This document shows, one piece after another, positions 17,528-25,870 of a stretch of DNA of 64,000 bases. Position numbers and translations under genes: made by a program. This DNA is from Pseudarthrobacter sulfonivorans. Lineage in GTDB: Bacteria; Actinomycetota; Actinomycetes; Actinomycetales; Micrococcaceae. The notes beneath the pieces are model-generated. The model searched no databases. It was not told the DNA's origin and saw only the letters and a list, made by a program, of their open reading frames with translations. Where the stretch lies: the NCBI RefSeq assembly GCF_001484605.1, contig NZ_CP013747.1, forward strand, positions 3,038,001 to 3,102,000. The letters are read 5' to 3'. The first letter of the stretch is position 1, and every line of letters begins with the position of its first letter.

Positions 17528-17570
17528 GCAAGGAACCCCGCCCCTGAATGGGGGTGGGGTTCCTTGCGTC
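17528..17570 (+). terminator. Terminator after dctA
   Basis: A 16-bp near-perfect GC-rich stem with a TGAAT loop lies 34 bases after the dctA stop codon. The downstream side has no long T-run. Confidence 0.6.
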
Positions 17571-17645
17571 TGGCATTGACCACGCCCACTCAGCTTCGGA
17601 GTGTCGAACCGCGTCTGAGCTGGGGATTCGGCAAGGATTGGGGCT

Positions 17646-18269
17646 ATGACCAAGAGAACTGTGCTTATCGGGGGACGCTTTTTCTTTGGCCTTTTGACGT
17701 TGGTGGCGGTGGGAACACAGCTGACAGTTCATTTGGGCATGGGCTATGACGTCTGGAACTTCTTCAGCTACTTCACCAATCTGTCCAACATCTTCGCTGC
17801 GTTGGTGCTTCTCATCAGCGGCTACAGGGTCCTGATCCGCAAACGCCCCAGCGAAATCGACGACGTCACGCGCGGCACGGCAACCATCGCCATGGCCGTG
17901 GTGGGACTCGTGTTCGGTGCACTGCTCGCCGGGGAAGATCTCGGCTCGCTGCTGCCGTGGGTCAACTTCGTGGTGCACTACCTGATCCCGGTGGTCATGG
18001 TGGTGGACTGGCTCTTCCAACCGCCGCGGGCCACGCTCACGGTCAAGCACATCTGGTACTGGCTGCTCTACCCCGTCGGCTACCTGGTCTACAGCCTGGT
18101 CCGCGGGGCCTTGGTGAACTGGTACCCGTACTGGTTCGTCGACCCCGCACGGGCAGGTGGCTGGGGCGGAGTGGTGGTGTTTGCCCTCGCCATTTCCGTC
18201 GGCTTCCTGGTGGTGAGCCTGGCGATGCTGTGGCTCGGCAACAAGCTCAAGCGGCAGGTGGACTACTAG
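17646..18269 (+). CDS. Pr6Pr family membrane protein
   Basis: A 207-residue integral membrane protein with six predicted helices. The family signature FFSYFTNLSNIFAAL near residue 40 and the HYLIPVVMVVDWLF segment are clear, as is VGYLVYSLVRG. The family (FAR-17a/AIG1-like, Pr6Pr) has no established function in bacteria. The stop codon overlaps, in a palindromic CTAG, that of the convergent nucleotidyltransferase gene. Confidence 0.85.
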   Translation: MTKRTVLIGGRFFFGLLTLVAVGTQLTVHLGMGYDVWNFFSYFTNLSNIFAALVLLISGYRVLIRKRPSEIDDVTRGTATIAMAVVGLVFGALLAGEDLGSLLPWVNFVVHYLIPVVMVVDWLFQPPRATLTVKHIWYWLLYPVGYLVYSLVRGALVNWYPYWFVDPARAGGWGGVVVFALAISVGFLVVSLAMLWLGNKLKRQVDY

Positions 18270-18874
18270 TCGAGGAGGTGCAACTGCTCGGGGGAGTCGA
18301 GGTCTTCACCGGCGGAGAGGTCACTGCAATCGATGAGATCTATCACTTCGGGATGGGCCTGGAGGAAATAGCGGGCCCCGGCGTCGCCCGTTGCCATTTC
18401 CGTGGCCTGCGCGCGAAGGCTGGAATCCAGGAGCAGCGGATGTCCCCGCTGTAGTTTTCCGTCGTTGCCACGGTAGGCGGCCGCCGTCACCCGGCCAGGC
18501 TTGTGTGATGCCAGCAACCGGGCGACGGTTTCCGCGGTCAGGCCCGGCTGGTCCACGAGTGCGATGAGCACATGGTCCTCCGGGGCTGCGGCGGCAACTC
18601 CCGCCCGGAACGAACTTCCCATTCCGCTGGCCCAGGCCGGGTTGCTGATGATCCGGTGCCGGCTGAGATCGGTGGCCGCGCGGACCGTTTCCGCGTCCGC
18701 GCCGAGCACCGTCACCACTTCCCGGCAGCCGCCGGCGAGCAGCACGTCTGCCAGGACTTCAACGAGCGTGCGGCCCTGGAACCGGAGCAATGCCTTGGGC
18801 CCGAGCCCCAGCCGCGTCCCGGCACCGGCGGCAAGCAGCACCGCCGTCGTGCGTTGTTTGTCCAGGTCAGCCAT
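18266..18874 (-). CDS. MocA-like molybdenum cofactor cytidylyltransferase
   Basis: A 202-residue nucleotidyltransferase of the MobA/MocA group. The nucleotide-binding motif AVLLAAGAGTRLGLGPKALL is at residues 11-30, and ALVDQPGLTAETV near 105 carries the metal-binding aspartate; QRGHPLLLD is the usual C-terminal motif. Such enzymes attach CMP or another nucleotide to molybdopterin for hydroxylases like xanthine dehydrogenase. It lies six kilobases from the xdh genes, which fits that role. Its 3' end overlaps the Pr6Pr gene by four bases, tail to tail. Confidence 0.8.
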   Translation of the reverse strand: MADLDKQRTTAVLLAAGAGTRLGLGPKALLRFQGRTLVEVLADVLLAGGCREVVTVLGADAETVRAATDLSRHRIISNPAWASGMGSSFRAGVAAAAPEDHVLIALVDQPGLTAETVARLLASHKPGRVTAAAYRGNDGKLQRGHPLLLDSSLRAQATEMATGDAGARYFLQAHPEVIDLIDCSDLSAGEDLDSPEQLHLLD

Positions 18875-18898
18875 CGCCCCAGCCTATCCAGCCACATG

Positions 18899-18941
18899 AC
18901 AGTTGACGGCAGTGTTCCGGGGGAACACTGCCGTCAACTGT
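18899..18941. terminator. 20-bp perfect hairpin between aceE and the MocA-like gene
   Basis: Arms ACAGTTGACGGCAGTGTTCC and its complement are separated by only three bases (GGG). It lies 18 bases downstream of the aceE stop codon and 25 bases upstream of the MocA-like gene start. It most likely ends the aceE transcript. Confidence 0.6.
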
Positions 18942-18958
18942 TCCATGGATGACCGGGG

Positions 18959-21724
18959 TCAGGCGTCGCCGCCGGTGCCGCCGGTGGTCCCGGCGTTGAC
19001 GTCCAGGAGCTTGTAGCGGTCCAGCGCGTAGGCGGGCACGCCGCCGTCCACCTCGCCGCGCGAAGCCAGCAGCTGCAGGGTCTTCACCACTATCGAGTGG
19101 GTGTCGTTCTTGAAGAAGCGGCGGGCTGCTGCGCGGGTGTCGGAGAAGCCGAAGCCGTCGGCTCCGAGGGAGGCGAACTGGTGCGGGAGGAACTGGCGGA
19201 TCTGGTCCGGGACGGCCTTCATGTAGTCGGTCACCGCTACCACGGGCCCCTGCGCATCGGCGAGCTGCTGCGTGACGAACGGTACGCGGGCGGGCTGGCC
19301 TGGGTTCAGGAAGGCTTCTTCCTCGGCGGCGAGCCCGTCGCGGCGCAGTTCGTTCCAGGACGTGACGGACCAGACGTCGGCGGAGACGCCCCAGTCCTCG
19401 GCGAGGATCCGCTGGGCATCCAGGGCCCACGGGACGGAGACGCCGGAGGCCAGGATCTGGCTCTTGGGCCCTTCGAGACCCGACGCCGACACCCGGTGGA
19501 TGCCTTTCAGCACACCGTTGACGTCGAGGTTCTCAGGTTCGGCCGGCTGGGAGATCGGCTCGTTGTAGACCGTGATGTAGTACATGAGGTTCTTATCGGA
19601 TGCAGGTCCGGTTCCATCGCCGCTTGCGGCCGGCCCGTACATGCGCTCGATGCCGTCCCGGATGATGTGGCCCATTTCGTACCCGTATGCGGGGTCATAG
19701 GTAAGGACGGCCGGGTTGGTCGAAGCCAGGATCGGGGAGTGGCCGTCGGCGTGCTGCAGGCCTTCGCCGGTCAGGGTGGTGCGGCCGGCGGTGGCGCCGA
19801 TGATGAACCCGCGGGCCATCTGGTCCCCGGCGGCCCAGAAGGCGTCGCCGGTGCGCTGGAAGCCGAACATGGAGTAGAACACGTACACCGGGATCAGCGG
19901 TACGCCGTGGGTGGCGTAAGAAGTTCCCGCGGCCGTGAAGGCCGCGACTGCCCCGGCCTCATTGATACCGGGGTGGATCAGCTGGCCCTGGGCCGATTCC
20001 TTGTAGGCCAGGACCAGGTCCCGGTCCACGGAGAGATAGGCCTGTCCGTCCGGGTTGTAGATCTTGGCCGTGGGGAAGAACGCGTCCATGCCGAAGGTTC
20101 GGGACTCATCCGGAACGATGGGGACAATGCGGTGTCCGAACTTCTTATCCCTGAGCAGGTCCTTGAGCAGGCGCACGAAGGTCATGGTGGTGGCCGCCTG
20201 CTGCTTGCCGGAACCGCGCTTGGCAACCTCGTAGGTTTTGGCGTCCGGCAGCTCCGCCGGCGCGTGGTCCGGCCGGCGTTCGGGGACGAAACCGCCCAGG
20301 GCGCGGCGGCGTTCCATAAGGTACTGGATCTCGGGGGAGTTCATGCCGGGGTGGTAGTACGGGGGCCGGTAGAGGTCCGCGTCGAGCTGTTCGTCCGTGA
20401 TGGGGATCCGCAGGTGGTCGCGGAACTTCTTCAGGTCATCGAGGGTGAGCTTTTTCATCTGGTGGGTCGCGTTGCGGCCCTCGAAGTGGGGTCCGAGTCC
20501 GTAGCCCTTGACCGTTTTGGCCAGGATGACGGTGGGCTTGCCCTTGAATTCGGTGGCTGCCTTATACGCGGCGTAGACCTTGTGGTAGTCGTGGCCGCCG
20601 CGCTTGAGGTTCCAGATCTCGTCATCGGAAAGGTCCGCGACCATGTCCTTGGTCTGCGGGGTTTTGCCGAAGAAGTGCTCGCGGACGAACCCGCCGGATT
20701 CTGCCTTGTAGGTCTGGTAGTCACCGTCCGGGGTCTCGTTCATGATCTTCACGAGGGAGCCGTCGGCGTCCTTGGTGAGCAGGCCGTCCCACTCCCGGCC
20801 CCAGACGACCTTGATGACGTTCCAGCCCGCGCCGCGGAAGAACGCTTCGAGTTCCTGCATGATCTTGCCGTTGCCGCGGACGGGACCGTCCAGGCGCTGG
20901 AGGTTGCAGTTGATCACGAAGTTGAGGTTGTCGAGCTTGTCGTTCGCGGCGAGCTGGAGCAGACCGCGGGACTCGGGCTCGTCCATTTCGCCGTCGCCCA
21001 GGAACGCCCAGACCTGCTGGTCCGAGGTGTCCTTGAGGCCGCGGTTGTGCAGGTACCGGTTGGACTGGGCCTGGTAGATCGCGTTCATCGGGCCGATGCC
21101 CATCGAGACCGTGGGGAATTCCCAGAACTTCGGCATGAGGCGCGGGTGCGGGTAGGAGGAGAGCGCGTGGCCTTCCTTGGACTTTTCCTGCCGGAATCCG
21201 TCCAGGTCCTCCTCGGCGAGTCGGCCTTCCATGAACGCGCGGGCGTACATGCCGGGGGAGGCGTGGCCCTGGAAGAAGACCTGGTCGCCGCCGCCGGGGT
21301 GGTCCTTGCCGCGGAAGAAATGGTTGAAGCCGACCTCGTACAGGGTGGCGGCGCCGGCGTACGTGGAGATGTGCCCGCCCACGCCGATATCGGACCGCTG
21401 CGCCCGGTGCACCATGATGGCGGCGTTCCAGCGCATGTACGCCCGGTACTTCTGTTCGATCTCTTCGTCCCCCGGGAACGCCGTTTCCTGGTCCACCGGG
21501 ATGGTGTTCACGTAGTCCGTGGTGGTCACCATCGGAACGCCGACGCTCTGCGCGCCCGCCCTTTGGAGCAGGCTCCGCATGATGTATTGGGCACGCTCGG
21601 TGCCCTGTTCCTGGATCAGGGCATCCAGGGACTCCAGCCATTCGGCGGTCTCTTCCGGATCACGATCGGGCAGCTGGTTTGTCAACCCGCTGAGGATATG
21701 GGAGGTCTCTTCTCCTGCAGCCAC
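18959..21724 (-). CDS. aceE: Pyruvate dehydrogenase E1, homodimeric type
   Basis: A 921-residue thiamine diphosphate enzyme that decarboxylates pyruvate and acetylates the lipoyl group of E2. The ThDP-binding motif [10 protein letters not shown] with downstream asparagine ([16 protein letters not shown]) sits near residue 230, and the transketolase-like central domain includes [16 protein letters not shown] loops ([19 protein letters not shown]). The GTG at 21724 is chosen because AGAGG lies six bases upstream and actinobacterial AceE proteins begin with [13 protein letters not shown]. In-frame TTG at 21760 would add 12 residues. A good promoter is seen upstream. Confidence 0.95.
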   Translation of the reverse strand: MAAGEETSHILSGLTNQLPDRDPEETAEWLESLDALIQEQGTERAQYIMRSLLQRAGAQSVGVPMVTTTDYVNTIPVDQETAFPGDEEIEQKYRAYMRWNAAIMVHRAQRSDIGVGGHISTYAGAATLYEVGFNHFFRGKDHPGGGDQVFFQGHASPGMYARAFMEGRLAEEDLDGFRQEKSKEGHALSSYPHPRLMPKFWEFPTVSMGIGPMNAIYQAQSNRYLHNRGLKDTSDQQVWAFLGDGEMDEPESRGLLQLAANDKLDNLNFVINCNLQRLDGPVRGNGKIMQELEAFFRGAGWNVIKVVWGREWDGLLTKDADGSLVKIMNETPDGDYQTYKAESGGFVREHFFGKTPQTKDMVADLSDDEIWNLKRGGHDYHKVYAAYKAATEFKGKPTVILAKTVKGYGLGPHFEGRNATHQMKKLTLDDLKKFRDHLRIPITDEQLDADLYRPPYYHPGMNSPEIQYLMERRRALGGFVPERRPDHAPAELPDAKTYEVAKRGSGKQQAATTMTFVRLLKDLLRDKKFGHRIVPIVPDESRTFGMDAFFPTAKIYNPDGQAYLSVDRDLVLAYKESAQGQLIHPGINEAGAVAAFTAAGTSYATHGVPLIPVYVFYSMFGFQRTGDAFWAAGDQMARGFIIGATAGRTTLTGEGLQHADGHSPILASTNPAVLTYDPAYGYEMGHIIRDGIERMYGPAASGDGTGPASDKNLMYYITVYNEPISQPAEPENLDVNGVLKGIHRVSASGLEGPKSQILASGVSVPWALDAQRILAEDWGVSADVWSVTSWNELRRDGLAAEEEAFLNPGQPARVPFVTQQLADAQGPVVAVTDYMKAVPDQIRQFLPHQFASLGADGFGFSDTRAAARRFFKNDTHSIVVKTLQLLASRGEVDGGVPAYALDRYKLLDVNAGTTGGTGGDA

Positions 21725-21797
21725 GTCCAGCCTCTTTTCATCGTTGAATAGTTGGCTCAAGTTTTCATTCTGTGAGAAAACTTTATTGCATCTCGAG

Positions 21798-21825
21798 ATT
21801 ATCCAAGCGACGATCCGCGCGTCAA
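21798..21825 (-). promoter_or_regulatory. aceE promoter
   Basis: On the minus strand TTGACG (21825-21820) and GATAAT (21803-21798) are spaced by 16 bases. Transcription would start near 21790, about 65 bases before the aceE start. Confidence 0.55.
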
Positions 21826-21897
21826 GGTGAGCGGACGGTCACAATCGGCGGCCAAGGGCTCCGAAGCGCCGGCCGCCGAGGGGTACTGCCTGAACGC

Positions 21898-22239
21898 TCA
21901 GCTGCCCCGGTAGGTGGAATACGCGAACGGGCTCAGCAGGAGCGGCACGTGGTAGTGCGGCTCCGACTCCACCACGCCAAACGTGAGGGTTACCTCCGGG
22001 AAGAACGTCTCGGTGCCGCTCGCTGCGAAGTACTTGCCTGTGTCGAATGCGAGGCGGTAGGTGCCCGAAGGCAGCCGCTCCGGTCCCAGCTCTTTGATGC
22101 GTCCGTCCGCATCGGTGGCGCCGTCTGCGATCCGGACCCAGCGCTCGCCGTCGAGCACGTGGAGGGTTACCGGGACCTCGGCTGCCGGTTTTCCGGAACC
22201 GGTATCGAGTACATGCGTGGTGACGTGGGAAATGCTCAT
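21898..22239 (-). CDS. uraH: 5-Hydroxyisourate hydrolase
   Basis: A 113-residue transthyretin-like protein that hydrolyses 5-hydroxyisourate, the uricase product, to OHCU. The family signatures are the N-terminal HVLDTGSGKPA with the active-site His, the central TDADGRIKEL, FFPEVTLTF, and the C-terminal YRGS tetrapeptide that replaces the transthyretin ending. The length is standard. Its start overlaps the stop of uraD in an ATGA, so the two are translationally coupled. Confidence 0.95.
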   Translation of the reverse strand: MSISHVTTHVLDTGSGKPAAEVPVTLHVLDGERWVRIADGATDADGRIKELGPERLPSGTYRLAFDTGKYFAASGTETFFPEVTLTFGVVESEPHYHVPLLLSPFAYSTYRGS

Positions 22240-22733
22240 TTGCCCATCAGTCCTTCGAGTCGGAGCACTGCGATTTCCCGCAACTGCTGGCCAATGATTG
22301 ATTGCTCTGCTTCGGGGGTGTGGGCGAGCCTGGTGTTGAGGGCGGCCAGGATCTCCTCCCGGCTGCGGCCGGCGGCGCGGATCAGGAACACCTGCCCGAA
22401 CTTCTCCTCGTAGGCCCGGTTGCCCTCAGCCAGGGCCTCGGCGACGGCCGCGTCGGCCACGCCCAGTCCGGCCTGTTCCGACTGGGACAGCCTGGCTTCG
22501 GCACTGTCGCCCTGCGCCCGCTCGCCGATCCGCGGATGGTGGGCGAGGGCTGCCTCGATCTCTGCCGGCGTGAATGGATTGGCTGCACCGCGGCCCGCGG
22601 CCAGGAGCGCGTCGGGACTGGAATAGGGCCGCGCGTCGGCGAGCTCGTCGATCCAGCGTTGGATATCCAGGCAGGGGCGCAGGAAAGCGGCAGCCTCCGT
22701 GCGGCCGGCCGCGTTGAACTGTTCAAGATGCAT
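22236..22733 (-). CDS. uraD: OHCU decarboxylase
   Basis: A 165-residue enzyme that converts 2-oxo-4-hydroxy-4-carboxy-5-ureidoimidazoline to S-allantoin. The catalytic His-Pro pair is in LAHHPRIGERAQG near residue 66, followed by the serine-glutamate-rich SQSEQAGL and the FGQVFLIRAAGRSREEIL motif, all in family order. GAGGAC lies about seven bases before the ATG. It is the first gene of the uraD-uraH pair and has palindromic sites about 50-70 bases upstream. Confidence 0.93.
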   Translation of the reverse strand: MHLEQFNAAGRTEAAAFLRPCLDIQRWIDELADARPYSSPDALLAAGRGAANPFTPAEIEAALAHHPRIGERAQGDSAEARLSQSEQAGLGVADAAVAEALAEGNRAYEEKFGQVFLIRAAGRSREEILAALNTRLAHTPEAEQSIIGQQLREIAVLRLEGLMGK

Positions 22734-22779
22734 GAGGCAAGTCCTCGTGTTTCGATGCTGGCATCCACGGTGTGAGGCT

Positions 22780-22815
22780 ATGCGGATATTTTATTCCGCA
22801 TCATGGAACTGTTAT
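22780..22815. promoter_or_regulatory. Palindromic operators upstream of uraD
   Basis: ATGCGGA at 22780-22786 and TCCGCAT at 22795-22801 form a perfect inverted repeat, and TTCC-N7-GGAA at 22794-22808 overlaps it. Both resemble the TTTYCRCA-type sites at 12444 and 15877. The space between the arms is AT-rich and may include a -10 element. Confidence 0.5.
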
Positions 22816-22915
22816 TTCAGCATATGCAAAAGTCAACCGCACGCACCTGCGGGTGTCAACTTCCGGGACGCTGCTCGGGTGATGCCCCAACGGAAAGGGG
22901 GACGCCCCCAACAGA

Positions 22916-22970
22916 AAGCGGACGACGGCGGGAGGTCCCGCCGTCGCCCGCCGACGGGCAGCGTCCGCTG
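22916..22970. repeat. REP-like palindrome, copy A (interrupted)
   Basis: The core GACGGCGGGAGGTCCCGCCGTC-type palindrome at 22924-22945 is followed by a 15-base GC insertion before the outer arm. Same family as the elements at 24961, 39146, 51661, 52460 and 58961. It lies in the 280-base gap between uraD and the protease gene, which otherwise holds only the operators. Confidence 0.6.
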
Positions 22971-23012
22971 ACGGAAAAACGGTCAGCCGTCCCGCCGTGG
23001 GTGCGTCCGTGG

Positions 23013-24092
23013 TTACAGCCGCGGGACGCACTCCCCGGTTCCCAGCAACGCCAGCCCGGCGCGGTCGCCATCGCCGAAGTCGAACTGCCCGCTGTTTTCC
23101 TCATGCATCAGCTGCGTGGGATCGTCCACGTGGTCCAGCCCCAGGACGTGCCCCAGCTCGTGCATGATGATGGCGCGGATGTGGGCAGGTCCCTCCGGCC
23201 AGGCCAGCGTTTCCGCAAGGCCCGGCGCATCGAGGGTCACCTGGCCGGCGACGTACACATAGGGCTCGCCAGGGATGTGGGCGTAGGCGCTGCCGCCGGT
23301 CCCTGCAACCTTCCCGGCCAGTTTGGGTGCTTCCTCCGGAGATGACCACGCAATGAGAATCGGCGCCCACTGCTTGCCGTAGCGCGCCGGCTGGTACGCT
23401 TCGCGGGCTTCGGATGGCGCCTCAGACGTGGTTCCGTCATACACGAACTGCAGTCCCGAGGCCGCGGAAACCGCGGACACGGCCTCCTGGATAAGTACGT
23501 CCGTTCCTGGCGGCGCATTGTCCGGCCGGACCACGTAGTGCAGCGGACGGCAGGGGTCATAGGCCACAAAGGCCTGGCCCGGGTCCGGGGACTTCTGCAG
23601 GACATAGGCGGTGGATCCGCTGGTGGCCGGCGGCAGGCCGAGCGGGGCTGATGCGGCTTCAAACCCTGGCGGCGGCACTTTGGCGCCCGGCAGGTGGGGC
23701 ATGGCTGCCGGCAACACAAACCGTTCGAAAAGGGTCGGCGTGAAGTAGAGACCCGCCACCAGGGCGATGCCCAGGACCGTGGCTGTGCGCGATTTCCACT
23801 TGCGCCCGCTGACTTTCCGGCGGTGGACGGTCCTCTTTGCCGAGATTGGCGAGATGGGGGCACCGCGCCACGGCTCGCGCGCTGGCGGCTTGCCCAGTGC
23901 CTCATCGATTGCCCATTGCGGAATGCGCCCGCTGGGCGAACGGCGGATGGGGGGAAACTCCCTGTCGCCAGAATCTGATTCCAACAGTTCCCCCTTGCGC
24001 TGCCGTGCCATCTCCTTTGATGGTCTGCCCAGCATAGTGGCGGTCCCGTTGATCCGTACGAGATTGCCCTTCCACGGGCAGACGGAGTACAT
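23013..24092 (-). CDS. Matrixin-like zinc metalloprotease with signal anchor
   Basis: A 359-residue protein with a basic N-terminus, one membrane segment (VLGIALVAGLYFTPTLF, near residue 95) and an outside domain ending in the metzincin motif HELGHVLGLDHVDDPTQLM, which has the HExxHxxGxxH zinc site and the Met-turn. It should therefore be an extracytoplasmic, membrane-anchored peptidase. No ribosome site marks the start clearly. The frame is open upstream of 24092, and the codons there read NRYFPRDAVN then SDMYSVCPWKG, which resembles a DUF427 domain; it may be a remnant fused ahead of the protease. The ATG at 24011 is an alternative start. Confidence 0.75.
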   Translation of the reverse strand: MYSVCPWKGNLVRINGTATMLGRPSKEMARQRKGELLESDSGDREFPPIRRSPSGRIPQWAIDEALGKPPAREPWRGAPISPISAKRTVHRRKVSGRKWKSRTATVLGIALVAGLYFTPTLFERFVLPAAMPHLPGAKVPPPGFEAASAPLGLPPATSGSTAYVLQKSPDPGQAFVAYDPCRPLHYVVRPDNAPPGTDVLIQEAVSAVSAASGLQFVYDGTTSEAPSEAREAYQPARYGKQWAPILIAWSSPEEAPKLAGKVAGTGGSAYAHIPGEPYVYVAGQVTLDAPGLAETLAWPEGPAHIRAIIMHELGHVLGLDHVDDPTQLMHEENSGQFDFGDGDRAGLALLGTGECVPRL

Positions 24093-24169
24093 GTCGCTGT
24101 TCTTGAGGTAGCCCGCATTGACGGCGTCGCGGGGGAAGTAGCGGTTGCCTTCTCCGGTATCGTGGGTCC

Positions 24170-24943
24170 ATGGTGCGGAACCTGGCCGACATCGGCGCTG
24201 AAGGTGTATTGCTCGCCGGGGCGGGCCGTGCCATCCTGCTGCAGATCGCGAACCCCGCTGTGGGCCATGGCGTCGCCGAGCACAGTGACTTTATTGCCCG
24301 GCCGCTGGACCGCTTCCGGGCCACCGTCACCTACGTCTACGCCGTGGTTTACGGCACCGAAGCCCAGGTCGCGGCCGTTCGCCGCAGCGTCAACCGGGCC
24401 CACTCCGCGGTCCGCCGCAAGCCCGAATCCGGCTCCCACGGGTACAGCGCGTTCGATGCCCAGGCGCAATTATGGGTGGTGGCCACCCTGTACGACACAG
24501 CCATCACCGTCTACGAGAAAATCTATGGCCCGCTGGACGACGAGGCAGCCGACCTTATGTACAGCGACTACGCAAGAATCGGCACCGTCCTGCAACTGCC
24601 GGCGAACCTTTGGCCGGCCGACCGCACAGCCTTCAGGACATACTGGGACACGTCCCTGCTGACACTGGAGCTGGACGCCGTCACCGCCGGCGTCGGCCGC
24701 GACCTCCTGTACCCGCCAGCCGGGCCACTCTGGCTGCGGATGAGCATGCCGCTGATCCGGTTTGTTACCGCCGGTTTGCTGCCGGACCACCTGCGCGCCG
24801 GCTTCGGGCTGCCGTGGAGCGACCGCCACAGCCGCCTGTTCGAACGCACCACCCGGTGGTCCGCACTGGTGTACCCACGGCTGCCGCGGCTGCTCCGGCA
24901 CTGCGTCAAGAACTACTGCCTCGGCCGGCTCCGCACCTCGTAG
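24170..24943 (+). CDS. Oxygenase MpaB family protein (DUF2236)
   Basis: A 257-residue protein of the MpaB/rubber-oxygenase-like family, which binds a b-type haem in characterised members. Family landmarks are GAGRAILLQIANPAVGHGVA near residue 20, the conserved SDFIARPLDRFRAT, and LYDTAITVYEKIYGP; the HGYSAFDAQAQLWV segment provides a candidate haem-ligand histidine. No signal peptide is seen. The gene is divergent from the protease and followed by a REP-like palindrome. The actual substrate is unknown. Confidence 0.8.
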   Translation: MVRNLADIGAEGVLLAGAGRAILLQIANPAVGHGVAEHSDFIARPLDRFRATVTYVYAVVYGTEAQVAAVRRSVNRAHSAVRRKPESGSHGYSAFDAQAQLWVVATLYDTAITVYEKIYGPLDDEAADLMYSDYARIGTVLQLPANLWPADRTAFRTYWDTSLLTLELDAVTAGVGRDLLYPPAGPLWLRMSMPLIRFVTAGLLPDHLRAGFGLPWSDRHSRLFERTTRWSALVYPRLPRLLRHCVKNYCLGRLRTS

Positions 24944-24960
24944 GCAACCACCGTATGGGG

Positions 24961-25000
24961 AAAGCGGACGACGGCGGGAGGTCCCGCCGTCGTCCGCTTT
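24961..25000. terminator. REP-like palindrome, copy B
   Basis: A perfect 19-bp stem (24961-24979 and 24982-25000) with a two-base loop; the arms read AAAGCGGACGACGGCGGGA. The TTT at the end and its position 17 bases after the MpaB-family gene suggest termination as well. Confidence 0.7.
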
Positions 25001-25054
25001 CCCTGGTCTCAAATACGATTGACCGACGATCGAGATCGAAAGTTTGAGCTGTCT

Positions 25055-25624
25055 ATGAAGGTCACCACCACAACGCTCCAGATGCTCCAGCCGCCCGCCT
25101 GGACGGCGCGCCTGTTGCCCGATGACGCACGGCTGGACCGGGCTGACGGGGTCACGCCGGAGTATGCCCGGTTCCTCTATGGCCTGGTGGGCGGCCCGTG
25201 GCACTGGACGGATCGGCTCGAGTGGACACGGCAGCAGTGGGCCGAGGAGCTCGCGGTGCCGGGGACGGAATTTTGGGTCCTCTATGGGGAGGGCGTGCCG
25301 TGGGGCTATGTCCATCTTCAGCCCGTCGTTGCCGAGGACGGCACCCACGTCGAAGTCAGGTACTTCGGCCTTTCAGAGCAGGCGATCGGACGGGGCCTCG
25401 GCGGCCGGCTGCTGGAACACGGCATCACGGCGGCATGGTCGCTGGCACAACGCTTCGACCTCCCGCAGGTGTCCCGGGTCTGGGTCCACACTTGCACGCT
25501 GGACGGTCCCGCGGCCCTGGCAAACTACCAGTCCCGCGGCTTTGAGCCCTGCGGGACCGAGGACGGGGACACGGAAGTGGCGGAGGAGCCGCTCGGTTCC
25601 TGGGTGGCCACCGGCGGTCGATAG
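25055..25624 (+). CDS. GNAT family N-acetyltransferase
   Basis: A 189-residue acetyl-CoA-dependent acyltransferase. The GNAT motif A region is QAIGRGLGGRLLEHGI near residue 115, preceded by EVRYFGLSE and followed by a motif B region, ALANYQSRGFEPCGTE. The ATG at 25055 is preferred over the one at 25019 because conserved sequence begins there, though the ribosome site (GAG) is weak. The substrate is unknown. It stands alone between two palindrome-bounded units. Confidence 0.8.
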   Translation: MKVTTTTLQMLQPPAWTARLLPDDARLDRADGVTPEYARFLYGLVGGPWHWTDRLEWTRQQWAEELAVPGTEFWVLYGEGVPWGYVHLQPVVAEDGTHVEVRYFGLSEQAIGRGLGGRLLEHGITAAWSLAQRFDLPQVSRVWVHTCTLDGPAALANYQSRGFEPCGTEDGDTEVAEEPLGSWVATGGR

Positions 25625-25752
25625 GAGATCGCGTAACTGACGCGGACGGACGCGGCTGGGGTTGGTGAATCGCAGTTCCTGAGAAGTAGATGAGCCCGAA
25701 AGCCGTGAGTGATTTGGCCGGCACCCATCCTAGAAATTTGGGCAAATGCCCT

Positions 25753-25770
25753 CGTTTATGCGTGTAAACG
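25753..25770. promoter_or_regulatory. Palindromic operator before the MHS-RidA operon
   Basis: CGTTTA at 25753-25758 and TAAACG at 25765-25770 form a perfect inverted repeat six bases apart, extended by GC pairs on the outside. It lies 100 bases before the transporter start in a 246-base gap with no other recognised feature. A GntR/LacI-size regulator could bind it. Confidence 0.4.
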
Positions 25771-25870
25771 GGGGAAAAAATCCCTTGAGTTGTGACCTCG
25801 CGCACACCAAAGTTGAGTGCACCGATCAGTCACATTTCACATCAGCCGCCTCTCACGTTGGAGAAGAGCC

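Noticed and set aside
19097..21751. 884-codon plus-strand frame over aceE
   Set aside because: Antisense of aceE, which has full ThDP motifs; the plus frame shows none and reflects third-position GC bias.
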